64,000 bases of DNA from VRUE01 sp963703895 (lineage in GTDB: Bacteria; Actinomycetota; Thermoleophilia; Solirubrobacterales; 70-9): assembly GCA_963703895.1 (NCBI GenBank), contig CAVPFX010000003.1, forward strand, positions 744,001-808,000. Direction: 5' to 3'. Shown piece after piece: positions 56,242 through 64,000 of this stretch. The notes below the pieces were generated by a model. That model was not told the origin of the DNA, ran no database searches, and saw only the letters and a list, made by a program, of their open reading frames with translations. How positions within the stretch are numbered: the first letter of the stretch is position 1; every line of letters starts with the position of its first letter. The position numbers and the translations under genes were made by a program.

Positions 56242-56716
56242 GCCGTCCGGATAACGGACATCCGGAGGAGACCTTGACGCGCCACCAACCCATCAGCATC
56301 CCCAGCGGTCCGAGGCGCGGTCGCGAGTGCCAGTGACCACAGCCGGGCTCACCGACGTCGGCGCGCGAGATCCGTATCCACTTGTGCTCGGCGGGCGCGG
56401 CCAGCATTTTCTCGAGCAGCTCGCGATTGCCGGTCTCCAGTTCATCCCGCTTGACCAAGGCGCGACGCGCCTGGGCAATGCGATCGGAGAGGGCGTCGCG
56501 AACTCGCTCGAGCTCCTCGAGCCCGGCTACGCGCGGCTCGGCAAAGCTGGCCGGAATCGCCGTATCGAGCGGCAGGCGGGGAAAGGCCTCGGCGCAGAGG
56601 CGGGCGAGCTCGTGCTCGAGGCGGCCGATCTGGCGCCGCAGCTCGACGCGTGCGAGGCGCTCGTCACCTCCCACTCGAAGCGTCGTGAGCGTGTCTCGAT
56701 CGAGTAGACCCGGCAT
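56222..56716 (-). CDS. Conserved hypothetical protein with coiled coil
   Basis: 164 residues. The first 110 form charged helices (VELRRQIGRLEHELARLCAE, ERVRDALSDRIAQARRALVK). The C-terminal block is compact and looks conserved: HKWIRISRADVGEPGCGHWH, SRPRLGPLGMLMGWWRVKVS, SGCPL. The two Cys and two His could bind metal. I recognise no named family. It overlaps the downstream membrane-protein gene, so they form an operon. Confidence 0.65.
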   Translation of the reverse strand: MPGLLDRDTLTTLRVGGDERLARVELRRQIGRLEHELARLCAEAFPRLPLDTAIPASFAEPRVAGLEELERVRDALSDRIAQARRALVKRDELETGNRELLEKMLAAPAEHKWIRISRADVGEPGCGHWHSRPRLGPLGMLMGWWRVKVSSGCPLSGRLAAVER

Positions 56717-56791
56717 AAGACCAAAATCGAGTGTAGATCAAGCCGCCGAAAGCAAAAACGATAAACCGGTTAAGGAACGCGTAACTCGCGC

Positions 56792-57466
56792 TCAGGCCTC
56801 AATTGCCGCGCTGGCGATCCAGAGGGCCTCGTCGACCGCTGCCTGGGGCACTCCCTTGACCTGGACCGCGACGATGAAGATTCGCTTGGCCTCCGGCTCG
56901 ACCTCGCGATTGGCGGACGGACCACCGAAGAGCAGCGCCAGCGGCGCGCGACCATCGGCAATCGTCAGCGTTCCCTGCGCCAACCGCTTGGCGGGGTTCC
57001 CGGGCAGCGACTCACCGGGCGCCGAGTCGCGAATGCAGAGATCGCCATCGATCTGAGCACGATCGAAGACGCGCAAGGCGACGCCGGTCTCAATCGTGGC
57101 GATCGTCAGGGCGTCGGCGGGCAGGCCTTGGCTGAGGAAGGCGCCGTCGTGGAGGCGGTCGAGGGCGAGCTGCTCGACCGGGGTGCGGGTGTGATCGGGG
57201 TCAAGGCCGATCTGACGGAAGAAGACACGGTAGGCCCAGGGAATCGGCCGCTCCCGCAGGTGGATCGCGTGCGAGCCATAGAAGCGATCGGAGAGGTCGC
57301 GCAGGCGCCGCCGCACCGGCTCGGGGCTGCGCGACTGCTTGCCGTCCAGCTCGACCCAGGCGACGCCGAGGCCCGGGAACTCAGCCGCGATGTGCGGCGC
57401 GACCCAACCCTGCCGGGGCACGGGCTCCCATCCGACGTCGGATCCGGCGGCTTCGGGACGAGCCAC
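56792..57466 (-). CDS. B3/4-domain protein
   Basis: 224 residues from a GTG that follows the redoxin stop directly (TGAGTG). IPWAYRVFFRQIGLDPDHTR, TPVEQLALDRLHDGAFLSQG and DRAQIDGDLCIRDSAPGESL match the stand-alone B3/4 domain found in phenylalanyl-tRNA synthetase beta chains. Stand-alone members may edit amino acids or bind nucleotides, but no role is established. Confidence 0.8.
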   Translation of the reverse strand: MARPEAAGSDVGWEPVPRQGWVAPHIAAEFPGLGVAWVELDGKQSRSPEPVRRRLRDLSDRFYGSHAIHLRERPIPWAYRVFFRQIGLDPDHTRTPVEQLALDRLHDGAFLSQGLPADALTIATIETGVALRVFDRAQIDGDLCIRDSAPGESLPGNPAKRLAQGTLTIADGRAPLALLFGGPSANREVEPEAKRIFIVAVQVKGVPQAAVDEALWIASAAIEA

Positions 57467-58126
57467 TCAGCCGACCTCCGCCGCTCGGGTGGCCCTGAGA
57501 AGATCCTCGGTGCGGGTTTCCAGCTGGCGCCTGGTCAACTCGCCGATGCTCGCGTCACGCAGGGTGCCACCCGAGTACACGAAAGCGAAGGTGGGGCAGA
57601 TCCCCACCCGGTAGAGACCGGCGACCGCCCCGTCGCGGTCATAGCCGACCGGCACTTTCCAGTCATTGCGATCGATCAGCTCGCGAACGGTGTCGCGATC
57701 GTCGCGAATGTCAAGGGAAAGGAAGTTCACCCGCCCACGGTAACGCCGATAGACCTGGTCGACCACACCCTGCTGTTCGCTGCAGGTGCCACCGCCCCGG
57801 GTGAACCAGAAAGAGATCACCAGCGGTCGCCCGAAAAAATCACAGACGCGGAGGGCACCGGGCGTCGAGATCTGGCAGGCCGGCTCACGCTGGGCGCTCG
57901 CCGGGCACGGCGTCTGCGAGGTTTCGCAGTCGTCCTGGGCGACGTTCGCGTCCCCTTCCAGCGACCCGTTGGCACGGGGAACGGCGAACTCGGGCAGCGG
58001 CCAGCGGCTGGATATCTTGTCGAGCCCGAGCGTGCCTTCGTCCTTGTGCTCGAGCATGTTTACCGCCGCGATCGCGATCACAACGGCGAAGATCAAGCCG
58101 ACGACGAGCGAGTAACGGTCCCTCAT
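57467..58126 (-). CDS. Membrane-anchored redoxin-fold protein
   Basis: 219 residues from the ATG in the ATGA overlap with the MMPL gene. One N-terminal helix (YSLVVGLIFAVVIAIAAVNM) anchors an extracytoplasmic AhpC/TSA-like domain (RPLVISFWFTRGGGTCSEQQ, VNFLSLDIRDDRDTVRELID, ICPTFAFVYSGG). At the active site only one Cys is present (GGGTC) where thioredoxin-like proteins have CxxC. Other cysteines upstream may form disulfides. Coupling to a transporter is unusual. Confidence 0.8.
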   Translation of the reverse strand: MRDRYSLVVGLIFAVVIAIAAVNMLEHKDEGTLGLDKISSRWPLPEFAVPRANGSLEGDANVAQDDCETSQTPCPASAQREPACQISTPGALRVCDFFGRPLVISFWFTRGGGTCSEQQGVVDQVYRRYRGRVNFLSLDIRDDRDTVRELIDRNDWKVPVGYDRDGAVAGLYRVGICPTFAFVYSGGTLRDASIGELTRRQLETRTEDLLRATRAAEVG

Positions 58127-60660
58127 CGATGCTCCGACCAACGCAGGGTCGCGGGCAGCGCCACCATCACGCCGAGCAACGCCACGGCGAGGTCGATCAC
58201 GGTGACGAAGCCGAAGTCCCGCAGCATGCTGACGTCGCTGGCAATCAGCACGGCAAAGCCGGCGATAACAGTCACCGCCGAGGCGAAAACGGCGGGGCCA
58301 GTGCGCGCGTAAGCGGTCCGGATCGCCTCCTCAACTCCCAGACCACCGCCCCGCTCTTCGCGGAACCGGGCCGAGAGAATCACGCTGAACTCGGTCGCGA
58401 TCGCGATCGTCAGCGCCCCCAGCGCCGCCGACATCGGGTTGAGCGGGATCTGGGTGAGCCAGAGGACCAGCGACGACCAGCCGGTCGCCAGCAGCACTGG
58501 CACCAGCGGCACCAGCACCCGGCGCGGCGAACGGTAGGCGAGCAGCAGCACCAGTGCCACCGCGACGAGGCCGGCGGCGGTCAGCCAGTAGCGACTGCTG
58601 GCAAGATCCGAGGCCGCTGCCGCGGCAATCACGGGCAGCCCCGCAAAGCGGACCTCCACCCCGGCCGGCGGCCCCCCAGGCGCTCCCGGCTCCCCCACCT
58701 CCGAACGCACCCGCTCGATCAGCTCCTGCTGCTGCTCCAGCGACTGCGCCCGGATCCCGAAGCTGAGCAAGGCAAGGTGTCCAGGCAACCCAGTTTTCGG
58801 GTTTACGGGCGCTAGTTGTTCAAGGTCATAGACGGGCACTTCCCGCAACGTCGCACGGATTTCGTCCTGCTTCAGTTGTTCTTTCCTTTTGCTGCTGACG
58901 AGAAAGTCCGACAGCGCCGGCCCCGGGCAGATTTCAGCCTTCAGACAGCTCGGCCTGGGACCCGAAAACCCGTTCTCATCCAGCACCCGCTGCTTGAAGT
59001 CAGCCATCCACTGAATCGCTGCTGGGTCCGAAAGGTCCGGAGCTTCGACCGCGACCTGCAGCTGGCCCGAAACACCGGTTGCGTCCTGCACCGTCTCCAG
59101 ATCCTGGATCTCCTGCAAGCCCTGTGGTGCAAGCGAGCGGATATCGGAGACGGTGTTGACTTGAGTGCCGAGCCCCCAGCCCAGCACGGCAAGAGCCGCA
59201 CCGACCGCCAGTACCCGACGGGGGTGCTCGAGTGAGATTCCGACGACGCGCTCGGACGTCAGGAGGGGGTGCCCCGGATGCGCGCGGCGTCCTCTTTTTC
59301 GCCCTACCCACTCAACTAGTGCTGGGAACGCCGTGGCGAAGAACCCAGCAAGCGGAGGGGCACCCCCTCCTGACGTCCCGGCCCGCAGGCTGAGCGCCGC
59401 GAAGCCCGCCATAAGCGCAAGAGCCAAACCGATCGCGATTCCAACGATGAGCAGGAGCCCAAAGCCACGCACCATCGGAATCGGCGAAAGCTGGAGAGCC
59501 AGAAACCCCGCCGCGGTCGCGAGAGCCGCCGTGGCAATCGTCGGCCCGGCCCGACCCGCCGCTGCGCGAGCCGCCTCGATGGGCTCAGCGCCAGAAGCGA
59601 CCCCCTCGTCAAAACGCGCCTGAAGCTGAATCGCGTAATCGACGATCAGCCCAATCAGGATCGGCATCGTCGCGATCGAGGCAATCGTCAGCGAGCCGCC
59701 GACGAGATCGAGCAGGCCGAAGACGAGGGCGACCGCCGCCAACGCGATCGCCAGCGGCAGCAAACGCCAGCGCGAGCGAAAGACGAGCAGCAGGGCGAGC
59801 CCCATAACGACGACCGCGACCGCGAAGAGGATGAGCAGGGCCTGCTTCAGCGCCCCCGTGATCCCTTCGATCACGATCGGCGCGCCGCTGACCGTGTAGG
59901 TGCCGGCCCCGTGCAGCCCGAAGCAGGCCTCCGGCTGGCCCTTGTAAGTGCAGGCCTGCCGCGGCGTGGTGTCGTAAACGGCTTCCCGGATCAGCCCCAG
60001 CGCCCGGCTTCGTTCGCCGTCGCTGAGGTCCGGCCGCAGGCGCAGGACGATCTGGGTCGAGTGGTTGTTGGGGAAGAGGTAGGCCAGTCGCGCCTTCGGC
60101 GTGCCGCGGCCGCGGCGCAGGTCGAAGACGACCGAGGCGAGAAAGTCGGGGTTGCCGAGGCTGGGGGCGCTGGTGATGCCATAGCGCGCGGCCACCTGGA
60201 GCAGGAATTCGCGCAACTGTTCGCGCGGCACGGTGGCGGCCAAGCGCCGCAGCTGCTGCTCGATCTGGATCACCGCCTCGTTGAGGAAGGTGCCCGGCCC
60301 GGCGAGAAACTGCACCGGGTGCAGTCGCGCCAGCTCAGCGCAGGGCCCGGGGATCGGCGTGGCGCCTTTGGGCACCTTGCCCGAGAGACAAGCCTCGAGG
60401 CGCAGCAGCCGGCCCAAGTTCGGGGTGAGGATCAGTTCCTGCAGGTCGCCTTCGGCGACGACCACGACCGGTTCTTCGCCGAAGACCTCTCGCACCCGTT
60501 CGGTGGCGCGATAGCTCTCGCTATCGCGATCGACGAGCGTGTCGGTGGCGGCATCGGTCGGCAACTGCGTGGCAGCAACAGCGGCCGCGAGTGCAACCCC
60601 AGCTGCGACGGCGAGCACGATCCTCGCATGCCGCACGGCCCATCCCGCTACCGATGCCAC
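58123..60660 (-). CDS. MMPL/RND-family transporter
   Basis: 845 residues with the RND architecture: one helix, a large external loop, a group of helices (ILFAVAVVVMGLALLLVFRS, IATMPILIGLIVDYAIQLQA), and then the whole repeated (TAAGLVAVALVLLLAYRSPR, IAIATEFSVILSARFREERG). Conserved Asp and Glu in DYAIQLQARFDEG and TEFSVILSARFREE fit proton-driven export. Relatives move lipids, hopanoids or glycolipids. A 22-base perfect inverted repeat lies inside the gene. It follows the Mkl-type ATPase gene by 106 bases. Confidence 0.9.
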   Translation of the reverse strand: MASVAGWAVRHARIVLAVAAGVALAAAVAATQLPTDAATDTLVDRDSESYRATERVREVFGEEPVVVVAEGDLQELILTPNLGRLLRLEACLSGKVPKGATPIPGPCAELARLHPVQFLAGPGTFLNEAVIQIEQQLRRLAATVPREQLREFLLQVAARYGITSAPSLGNPDFLASVVFDLRRGRGTPKARLAYLFPNNHSTQIVLRLRPDLSDGERSRALGLIREAVYDTTPRQACTYKGQPEACFGLHGAGTYTVSGAPIVIEGITGALKQALLILFAVAVVVMGLALLLVFRSRWRLLPLAIALAAVALVFGLLDLVGGSLTIASIATMPILIGLIVDYAIQLQARFDEGVASGAEPIEAARAAAGRAGPTIATAALATAAGFLALQLSPIPMVRGFGLLLIVGIAIGLALALMAGFAALSLRAGTSGGGAPPLAGFFATAFPALVEWVGRKRGRRAHPGHPLLTSERVVGISLEHPRRVLAVGAALAVLGWGLGTQVNTVSDIRSLAPQGLQEIQDLETVQDATGVSGQLQVAVEAPDLSDPAAIQWMADFKQRVLDENGFSGPRPSCLKAEICPGPALSDFLVSSKRKEQLKQDEIRATLREVPVYDLEQLAPVNPKTGLPGHLALLSFGIRAQSLEQQQELIERVRSEVGEPGAPGGPPAGVEVRFAGLPVIAAAAASDLASSRYWLTAAGLVAVALVLLLAYRSPRRVLVPLVPVLLATGWSSLVLWLTQIPLNPMSAALGALTIAIATEFSVILSARFREERGGGLGVEEAIRTAYARTGPAVFASAVTVIAGFAVLIASDVSMLRDFGFVTVIDLAVALLGVMVALPATLRWSEHR
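59254..59378. repeat. 22-bp perfect inverted repeat flanking 81 bp inside the MMPL gene
   Basis: Arms at 59254-59275 and 59357-59378 are exact complements. The 81 bases between them are a whole number of codons. Read in the inverted orientation they also contain no stop. The region encodes the loop between the two transporter halves. Confidence 0.85.
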
Positions 60661-60683
60661 GCAGCCCTTCCTCGCGCGGGTGG

Positions 60684-60742
60684 CATGGGGTGAGGGGGTC
60701 GAGGACAGCCCGTGGACTGCCCGCAGGCCCCCTCACCCCATG
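60684..60742. repeat. 15-bp perfect inverted repeat between mkl-like and MMPL genes
   Basis: CATGGGGTGAGGGGG (60684-60698) and its exact complement (60728-60742), 29-base loop. Might be a terminator that separates the two genes, or a repeat element. Confidence 0.7.
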
Positions 60743-60766
60743 ACAGGACCCGCGCGCTGAAAGCGC

Positions 60767-61744
60767 TCAATCCATCGAAAGCGGGCCGGTCACATCCGCA
60801 TTGAGAAACTGCGAGACGAACCGGTTTTCGGAGTCGAACAGCTCCTCCTTGGGCCCCGACTCGACGATCTTGCCGTTCCAGAGCACCGCGATGAAGTCGG
60901 AGACACGCCGTGCGGTGTTGAGGTCGTGGCTGATCACCAGGTAGCAGCCGCCGTTCTCCTCGTGCACCTCGCGAACGAGCTCGCAGAGCAGCGCCGTGCG
61001 CACCGGATCGAGACCGGAATCGGGCTCGTCGAACATCACGATCGCCGGTTCCAGCACCAGCGCCCGGGCGAAGCCGGCGCGCTTGCGCATGCCGCCGGAG
61101 AGCTCGTTCGGCATCTTGTAGATCGCCTCGCTGAGCCCGACCTCCTTGAGCCGGCGGTTGCAGATCTCGCCGATCTCTTCCTCGCTCTTGTCGGTGTGCT
61201 GGCGCAGCGGGAAGGCGGTGTTGTCATAGATGTTCATCGAACCGAAGAGGGCGCCGTCCTGGAAGAGCAGGCCGAACTTCTTGCGCACCTCGAAGAGTTC
61301 GTCGTCGGTCATGTTGGGGATCGACTCGCCGTGCACGAGCACGTCGCCCGAGTCGGGATAGAGCAGGCCGACGATGTGCTTGATCAAGACGCTCTTGCCG
61401 GTGCCCGAGGGGCCCAGCACCATCGAGATCTGATCCTCCGGGAGGCCGAGGTTGAGGCCGTTGAGGATGCGGGCGCGGCCGAATTGCTTGACCAGGTCGA
61501 TGATCTCGATCGCGTCCTCGCCGCCGTGGTCGCGCTTGCGCCCGGTGTGAAAGCGGTAAGGGTCGGCCTCCGAGGGATCGACGCCGGGGATGACGAAGTC
61601 GCGCCCCATCGTCAGGCCGTCCTCGCTGACGTAGGGACCGCCGTGCGCGGGCTCGGCCGCTACTGGCTCGGCCGCCTCGGCGGTGGTCTCCGCCTCGGCC
61701 TCGAACTCGGCGTCGTCGGGTCGGGTCGGGTCATCCATGCTCAT
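60767..61744 (-). CDS. Mkl/MlaF-type ABC ATPase
   Basis: 325 residues with an acidic, disordered head of about 75 residues. Walker A LGPSGTGKS, Q-loop LFQDGALFGSMNIYDN, signature NELSGGMRKRAGFARAL, Walker B IVMFDEPDSGLDPVR. It energises YrbE permeases in MCE-type lipid importers. It starts nine bases after the second permease. No Mce substrate-binding protein is in the window. Confidence 0.92.
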   Translation of the reverse strand: MSMDDPTRPDDAEFEAEAETTAEAAEPVAAEPAHGGPYVSEDGLTMGRDFVIPGVDPSEADPYRFHTGRKRDHGGEDAIEIIDLVKQFGRARILNGLNLGLPEDQISMVLGPSGTGKSVLIKHIVGLLYPDSGDVLVHGESIPNMTDDELFEVRKKFGLLFQDGALFGSMNIYDNTAFPLRQHTDKSEEEIGEICNRRLKEVGLSEAIYKMPNELSGGMRKRAGFARALVLEPAIVMFDEPDSGLDPVRTALLCELVREVHEENGGCYLVISHDLNTARRVSDFIAVLWNGKIVESGPKEELFDSENRFVSQFLNADVTGPLSMD

Positions 61745-61753
61745 AAGACTAAA

Positions 61754-62551
61754 TCAGCCTCCTATCGGTGCCCGCGGGTTGGCCCCCCAGAAGACCAGGG
61801 TGCCCAGCATCCCGATGATGTGAACCAAGACGATGTTGAGGACCATCGACTTCGCGGTAGCGGTGCCGACCCCGACCGGGCCGCCCGACGCCGTGTAGCC
61901 GTAATAGCAACCGACCATGACTATGGCGGTCGCCATGAACATGCCCTTGATCAAGCTGAAGAACAGGTCGGGCGGGTTCTGGAACATCCAGAAGATCAGC
62001 AGGTAGCCGCCGGAGGAGACGTCGCCGATCTGCTGGACGACGGCCAGGTAGCTGGCGAAGTACATGATCCCGATCCCGCAGAGGTACATGAAGGGGAAGG
62101 CGATCCAGGCGGCGAGCAGTCGGGTCGCGCAGAGGAAGGTGACGGGCGGAACGCCCATCACCTCGAGCGCGTCGATCTCGTCGGATATCCGCATCGCGCC
62201 GAGCTCGGCGACGATGCCGGTGCCGACCTTGGCCGACAGCATGTAGCCGAAGGCGTAGGGCATGATCTCGCGCAGATCGCACCAGGCGGAGAAGACGCCG
62301 GCGTAGGCGGGCGCACCCTGGGCGCGCAGCAGGTAGGCCCCCTCGATCCCGCACTGCAGGCCGAGAATGAAGACCAGGCCCCAGATGATCAGTGCCGAGC
62401 CAAGGACCAGGATGCCGGCCTGGCGCAGGCTCTCGCCGAAGAAGCGCAGGACACGGCCGCTATAGACGAGGCCGGCGACGCGCGAGCCGAAGCGGGCGAT
62501 CTCGCCGAAGGAGTCGAGCCAGCCGCGCGGGACCTCGAGCCAGGCGTTCAT
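61754..62551 (-). CDS. YrbE/MlaE-type permease (second)
   Basis: 265 residues from the ATG in the ATGA overlap with the first permease gene. AELGAMRISDEIDALEVMGV is the MlaE signature; KSMVLNIVLVHIIGMLGTLV ends the protein. It forms the membrane channel of an MCE-type lipid transporter with its neighbour. Confidence 0.93.
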   Translation of the reverse strand: MNAWLEVPRGWLDSFGEIARFGSRVAGLVYSGRVLRFFGESLRQAGILVLGSALIIWGLVFILGLQCGIEGAYLLRAQGAPAYAGVFSAWCDLREIMPYAFGYMLSAKVGTGIVAELGAMRISDEIDALEVMGVPPVTFLCATRLLAAWIAFPFMYLCGIGIMYFASYLAVVQQIGDVSSGGYLLIFWMFQNPPDLFFSLIKGMFMATAIVMVGCYYGYTASGGPVGVGTATAKSMVLNIVLVHIIGMLGTLVFWGANPRAPIGG

Positions 62552-63357
62552 CGGATCGTCTGCAGCTCCGGATTGGTCGCGAGCAGGGTCTGGGTGAAGA
62601 CGTAGTTGAAGGCGAAGACACCCATGAAGGCGATCACCACCGCCTGGTTGACGGCGCGGCCGACGCCGGCGGCACCTCCGGACGCGGTCATCCCCTTGTA
62701 TGAGCAGACCACCGCGATGAGCGCGCCGAAGAGGGTGCACTTGATCACCGAGCCCCAGAGGTCGGTGATCGAGGCGTTGGAGAAGAGCGTGGCGAAGAAG
62801 CCGCCGAGCGACTGGTGGTAGAGCAGCTCGGCGCCGATGCCGCCGGTGATGCCGAAGACCAGGGCGTAGATGTCGAGCAGGCCGGTGATCAGCATCAGCG
62901 CCAGGAAGCGCGGCACGACCAGGTTCTTGATCGGGTCGACGCCGAGCACCTGCAGGGCGTCGAGCTCCTCGCGGATCTTGCGGGCGCCGAGGTCGGCCGT
63001 GATCGCGGTGCCGGCGACGCCGGCGACGACGACCGCGGTGACGAAGGGGGCGAACTCGCGGATCGAGGCGAGGACGAAGAAGCCACCGAGCCGGTCGAGC
63101 GCACCGAAGAGCGAGAGGAAGTTAGAAGCCTGCAGGCCCGGGGCGCCGAAGCCGAAGGCCACGGTCGAGATCAGCAGCGGGAACCAGCAAAGCTGCAGCG
63201 CGAAGAGAAACTGGCCGATGAACTCCTCGCCGTACGGGTAGGGGGGCTTGACCGCCGAAACGAGCGTGCGAGCAGTGAGGATCATCATGTCCCCAACCTG
63301 TTCGAACAGCGACTTGGCGGGCAGGAATGCCCTGTTGACCGCGGATCCGACCATCAT
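62548..63357 (-). CDS. YrbE/MlaE-type permease (first)
   Basis: 269 residues; GAGGAGGAGG before two adjacent ATGs at 63352-63357. TADLGARKIREELDALQVLG and GMTASGGAAGVGRAVNQAVV are MlaE signatures. First gene of the leftward lipid-transport cluster. Confidence 0.93.
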   Translation of the reverse strand: MMVGSAVNRAFLPAKSLFEQVGDMMILTARTLVSAVKPPYPYGEEFIGQFLFALQLCWFPLLISTVAFGFGAPGLQASNFLSLFGALDRLGGFFVLASIREFAPFVTAVVVAGVAGTAITADLGARKIREELDALQVLGVDPIKNLVVPRFLALMLITGLLDIYALVFGITGGIGAELLYHQSLGGFFATLFSNASITDLWGSVIKCTLFGALIAVVCSYKGMTASGGAAGVGRAVNQAVVIAFMGVFAFNYVFTQTLLATNPELQTIR

Positions 63358-63445
63358 CCTCCTCCTCAGCCGAGTCTATGCGATGCGCCAGCGGGCACTG
63401 TTGAGTTCGGGCTAACACGCTCCGGAGCAGGCCAAACCCCGTGGT

Positions 63446-64000
63446 ATGTTCCGGCCGCTTTGGGGGGGCACGCCAGACAGGTCTCGCGTCACCGCCACCG
63501 GCCAGCGCTTGCCGCTGCCCTGGCCGTGCTCCTCGCGCTCTCGATTGCCGCTTGCGGTGGCGAATCGTCCTCGGACGCCAACGAGGAGGAAGGCACCTAC
63601 CGGGTCCAGGTGACCGACGCCAGCTTCCCGGGCAAGCAGCAGCTGGGCCAGACCTACCTGCTCAGGCTCGGCGTGCGCAACACGGGCGACAAGACGATCC
63701 CGGCCCTGACCGTGAACGTCTCGGTCAAGGGCAAGGAGGGACAGGCGTCCACCCTGCCGTTCGGGATCCGCGATCCCCAGCCGGAACTGGCGCAACCCGA
63801 CCGACCGGTCTGGGTCCTCGCCGAGCACTACCCCAGGTTTGCTGGCTCCTCGGCCTCCGGTGGCGCCGAAACCTCCAACCAGAAGACCTACGACTTCGGC
63901 CCGCTGAAGAAGGGCGCGACCGCCAACGTGGTCTGGAAGCTGAGCGCAGTCAGGGCCGGTAAGCACGCGCTCATCTACGCGATTGAGGCCGGGCTCAGCG
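63446..64000 (+). CDS. Lipoprotein, partial, start affected by a G run
   Basis: The protein frame starts in RHRPALAAALAVLLALSIAA followed by CGGESSS, a clear lipobox, and continues with GTYRVQVTDASFPGKQQLGQ, LRLGVRNTGDKTIPALTVNV and GATANVVWKLSAVRAGKHAL, Ig-like strands as in exported adhesion or DUF4352-like domains. It runs off the right edge. The frame's own start would be a TTG at 63460. The ATG at 63446 would fit if the seven-G run at 63462-63468 had eight G. It is divergent from the YrbE cluster and may supply an envelope partner. Confidence 0.7.

Overview
The window is a gene-dense chromosomal segment, clearly GC-rich by eye, with few intergenic gaps (none over 300 bases lacks a gene) and no rRNA, recognisable tRNA, CRISPR array, transposase or phage module. 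An actinobacterial integration host factor (mIHF) gene, two YrbE-type permeases with an Mkl-type ATPase, an apparently F420-type LLM oxidoreductase, a type III glutamine synthetase and many GTG starts together suggest an actinobacterium. The class Thermoleophilia (Solirubrobacterales-like) is my best guess, by inference from gene content only.

Layout. 0-9 kb: a universal stress gene divergent from a LysR regulator, an ammonium transporter, a sirtuin coupled to a 3-hydroxyacyl-CoA dehydrogenase/enoyl-CoA hydratase fusion, a DUF2339 membrane protein, a TetR regulator and an NlpC/P60-like secreted protein. 9-16 kb: type III glutamine synthetase behind a structured leader, a metallophosphoesterase, a cytochrome P450, a Fic protein and RlmN. 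16.3-21.2 kb: six genes (PEP mutase family, amine oxidase, YdeI-like, LLM oxidoreductase, SnoaL-like, TetR) all broken by multiple small indels. 21-27 kb: cupin, a small Cys protein, RecD2 helicase, a TVP38-like protein and a broken secreted subtilase. 27-35 kb: cold shock protein, TypA, an ArsR-like regulator, acyl-CoA dehydrogenase, two conserved hypotheticals, a truncated and an intact Bcp peroxiredoxin flanking an IPT/PASTA secreted protein, a lipoprotein and a low-GC secreted protein. 35-44 kb: two cation antiporters, lipoproteins, a MoxR ATPase and a CoxE-like VWA protein with an ABC-2 exporter between them on the other strand, and DUF4389. 44-49 kb: a toxin-antitoxin-like pair, a cysteine-free Rrf2 regulator with a TauE-like permease, and a divergent ABC importer of NMT1/ThiY type. 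49-56 kb: a PAS-GAF-GGDEF-EAL protein, an AlkA-like glycosylase, a bacterial ceramide synthase-like acyltransferase divergent from a serine palmitoyltransferase-like enzyme, and mIHF. 56-64 kb: a B3/4-domain protein, a redoxin, an MMPL/RND transporter, an Mkl-type ATPase and two YrbE permeases in one leftward cluster, then a divergent lipoprotein that runs off the window.

Connections. Nitrogen (amt, glnN), fatty acid (dehydrogenase fusion, acyl-CoA dehydrogenase, P450) and lipid-envelope functions (SPT plus ceramide synthase-like pair, YrbE/Mkl, MMPL) recur. A similar palindrome precedes both the P450 and the acyl-CoA dehydrogenase, suggesting one TetR-type regulon. The ceramide-type pair is the most interesting biology. 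The long perfect inverted repeats, including one inside the MMPL gene, are the most interesting DNA structure.

Quality caution. About 17 genes need single-base shifts, often in G or C runs, to recover family-typical proteins. Conserved housekeeping genes (typA, csp) are among them. I read most of these as consensus errors rather than true pseudogenes, but cannot prove it from one sequence.
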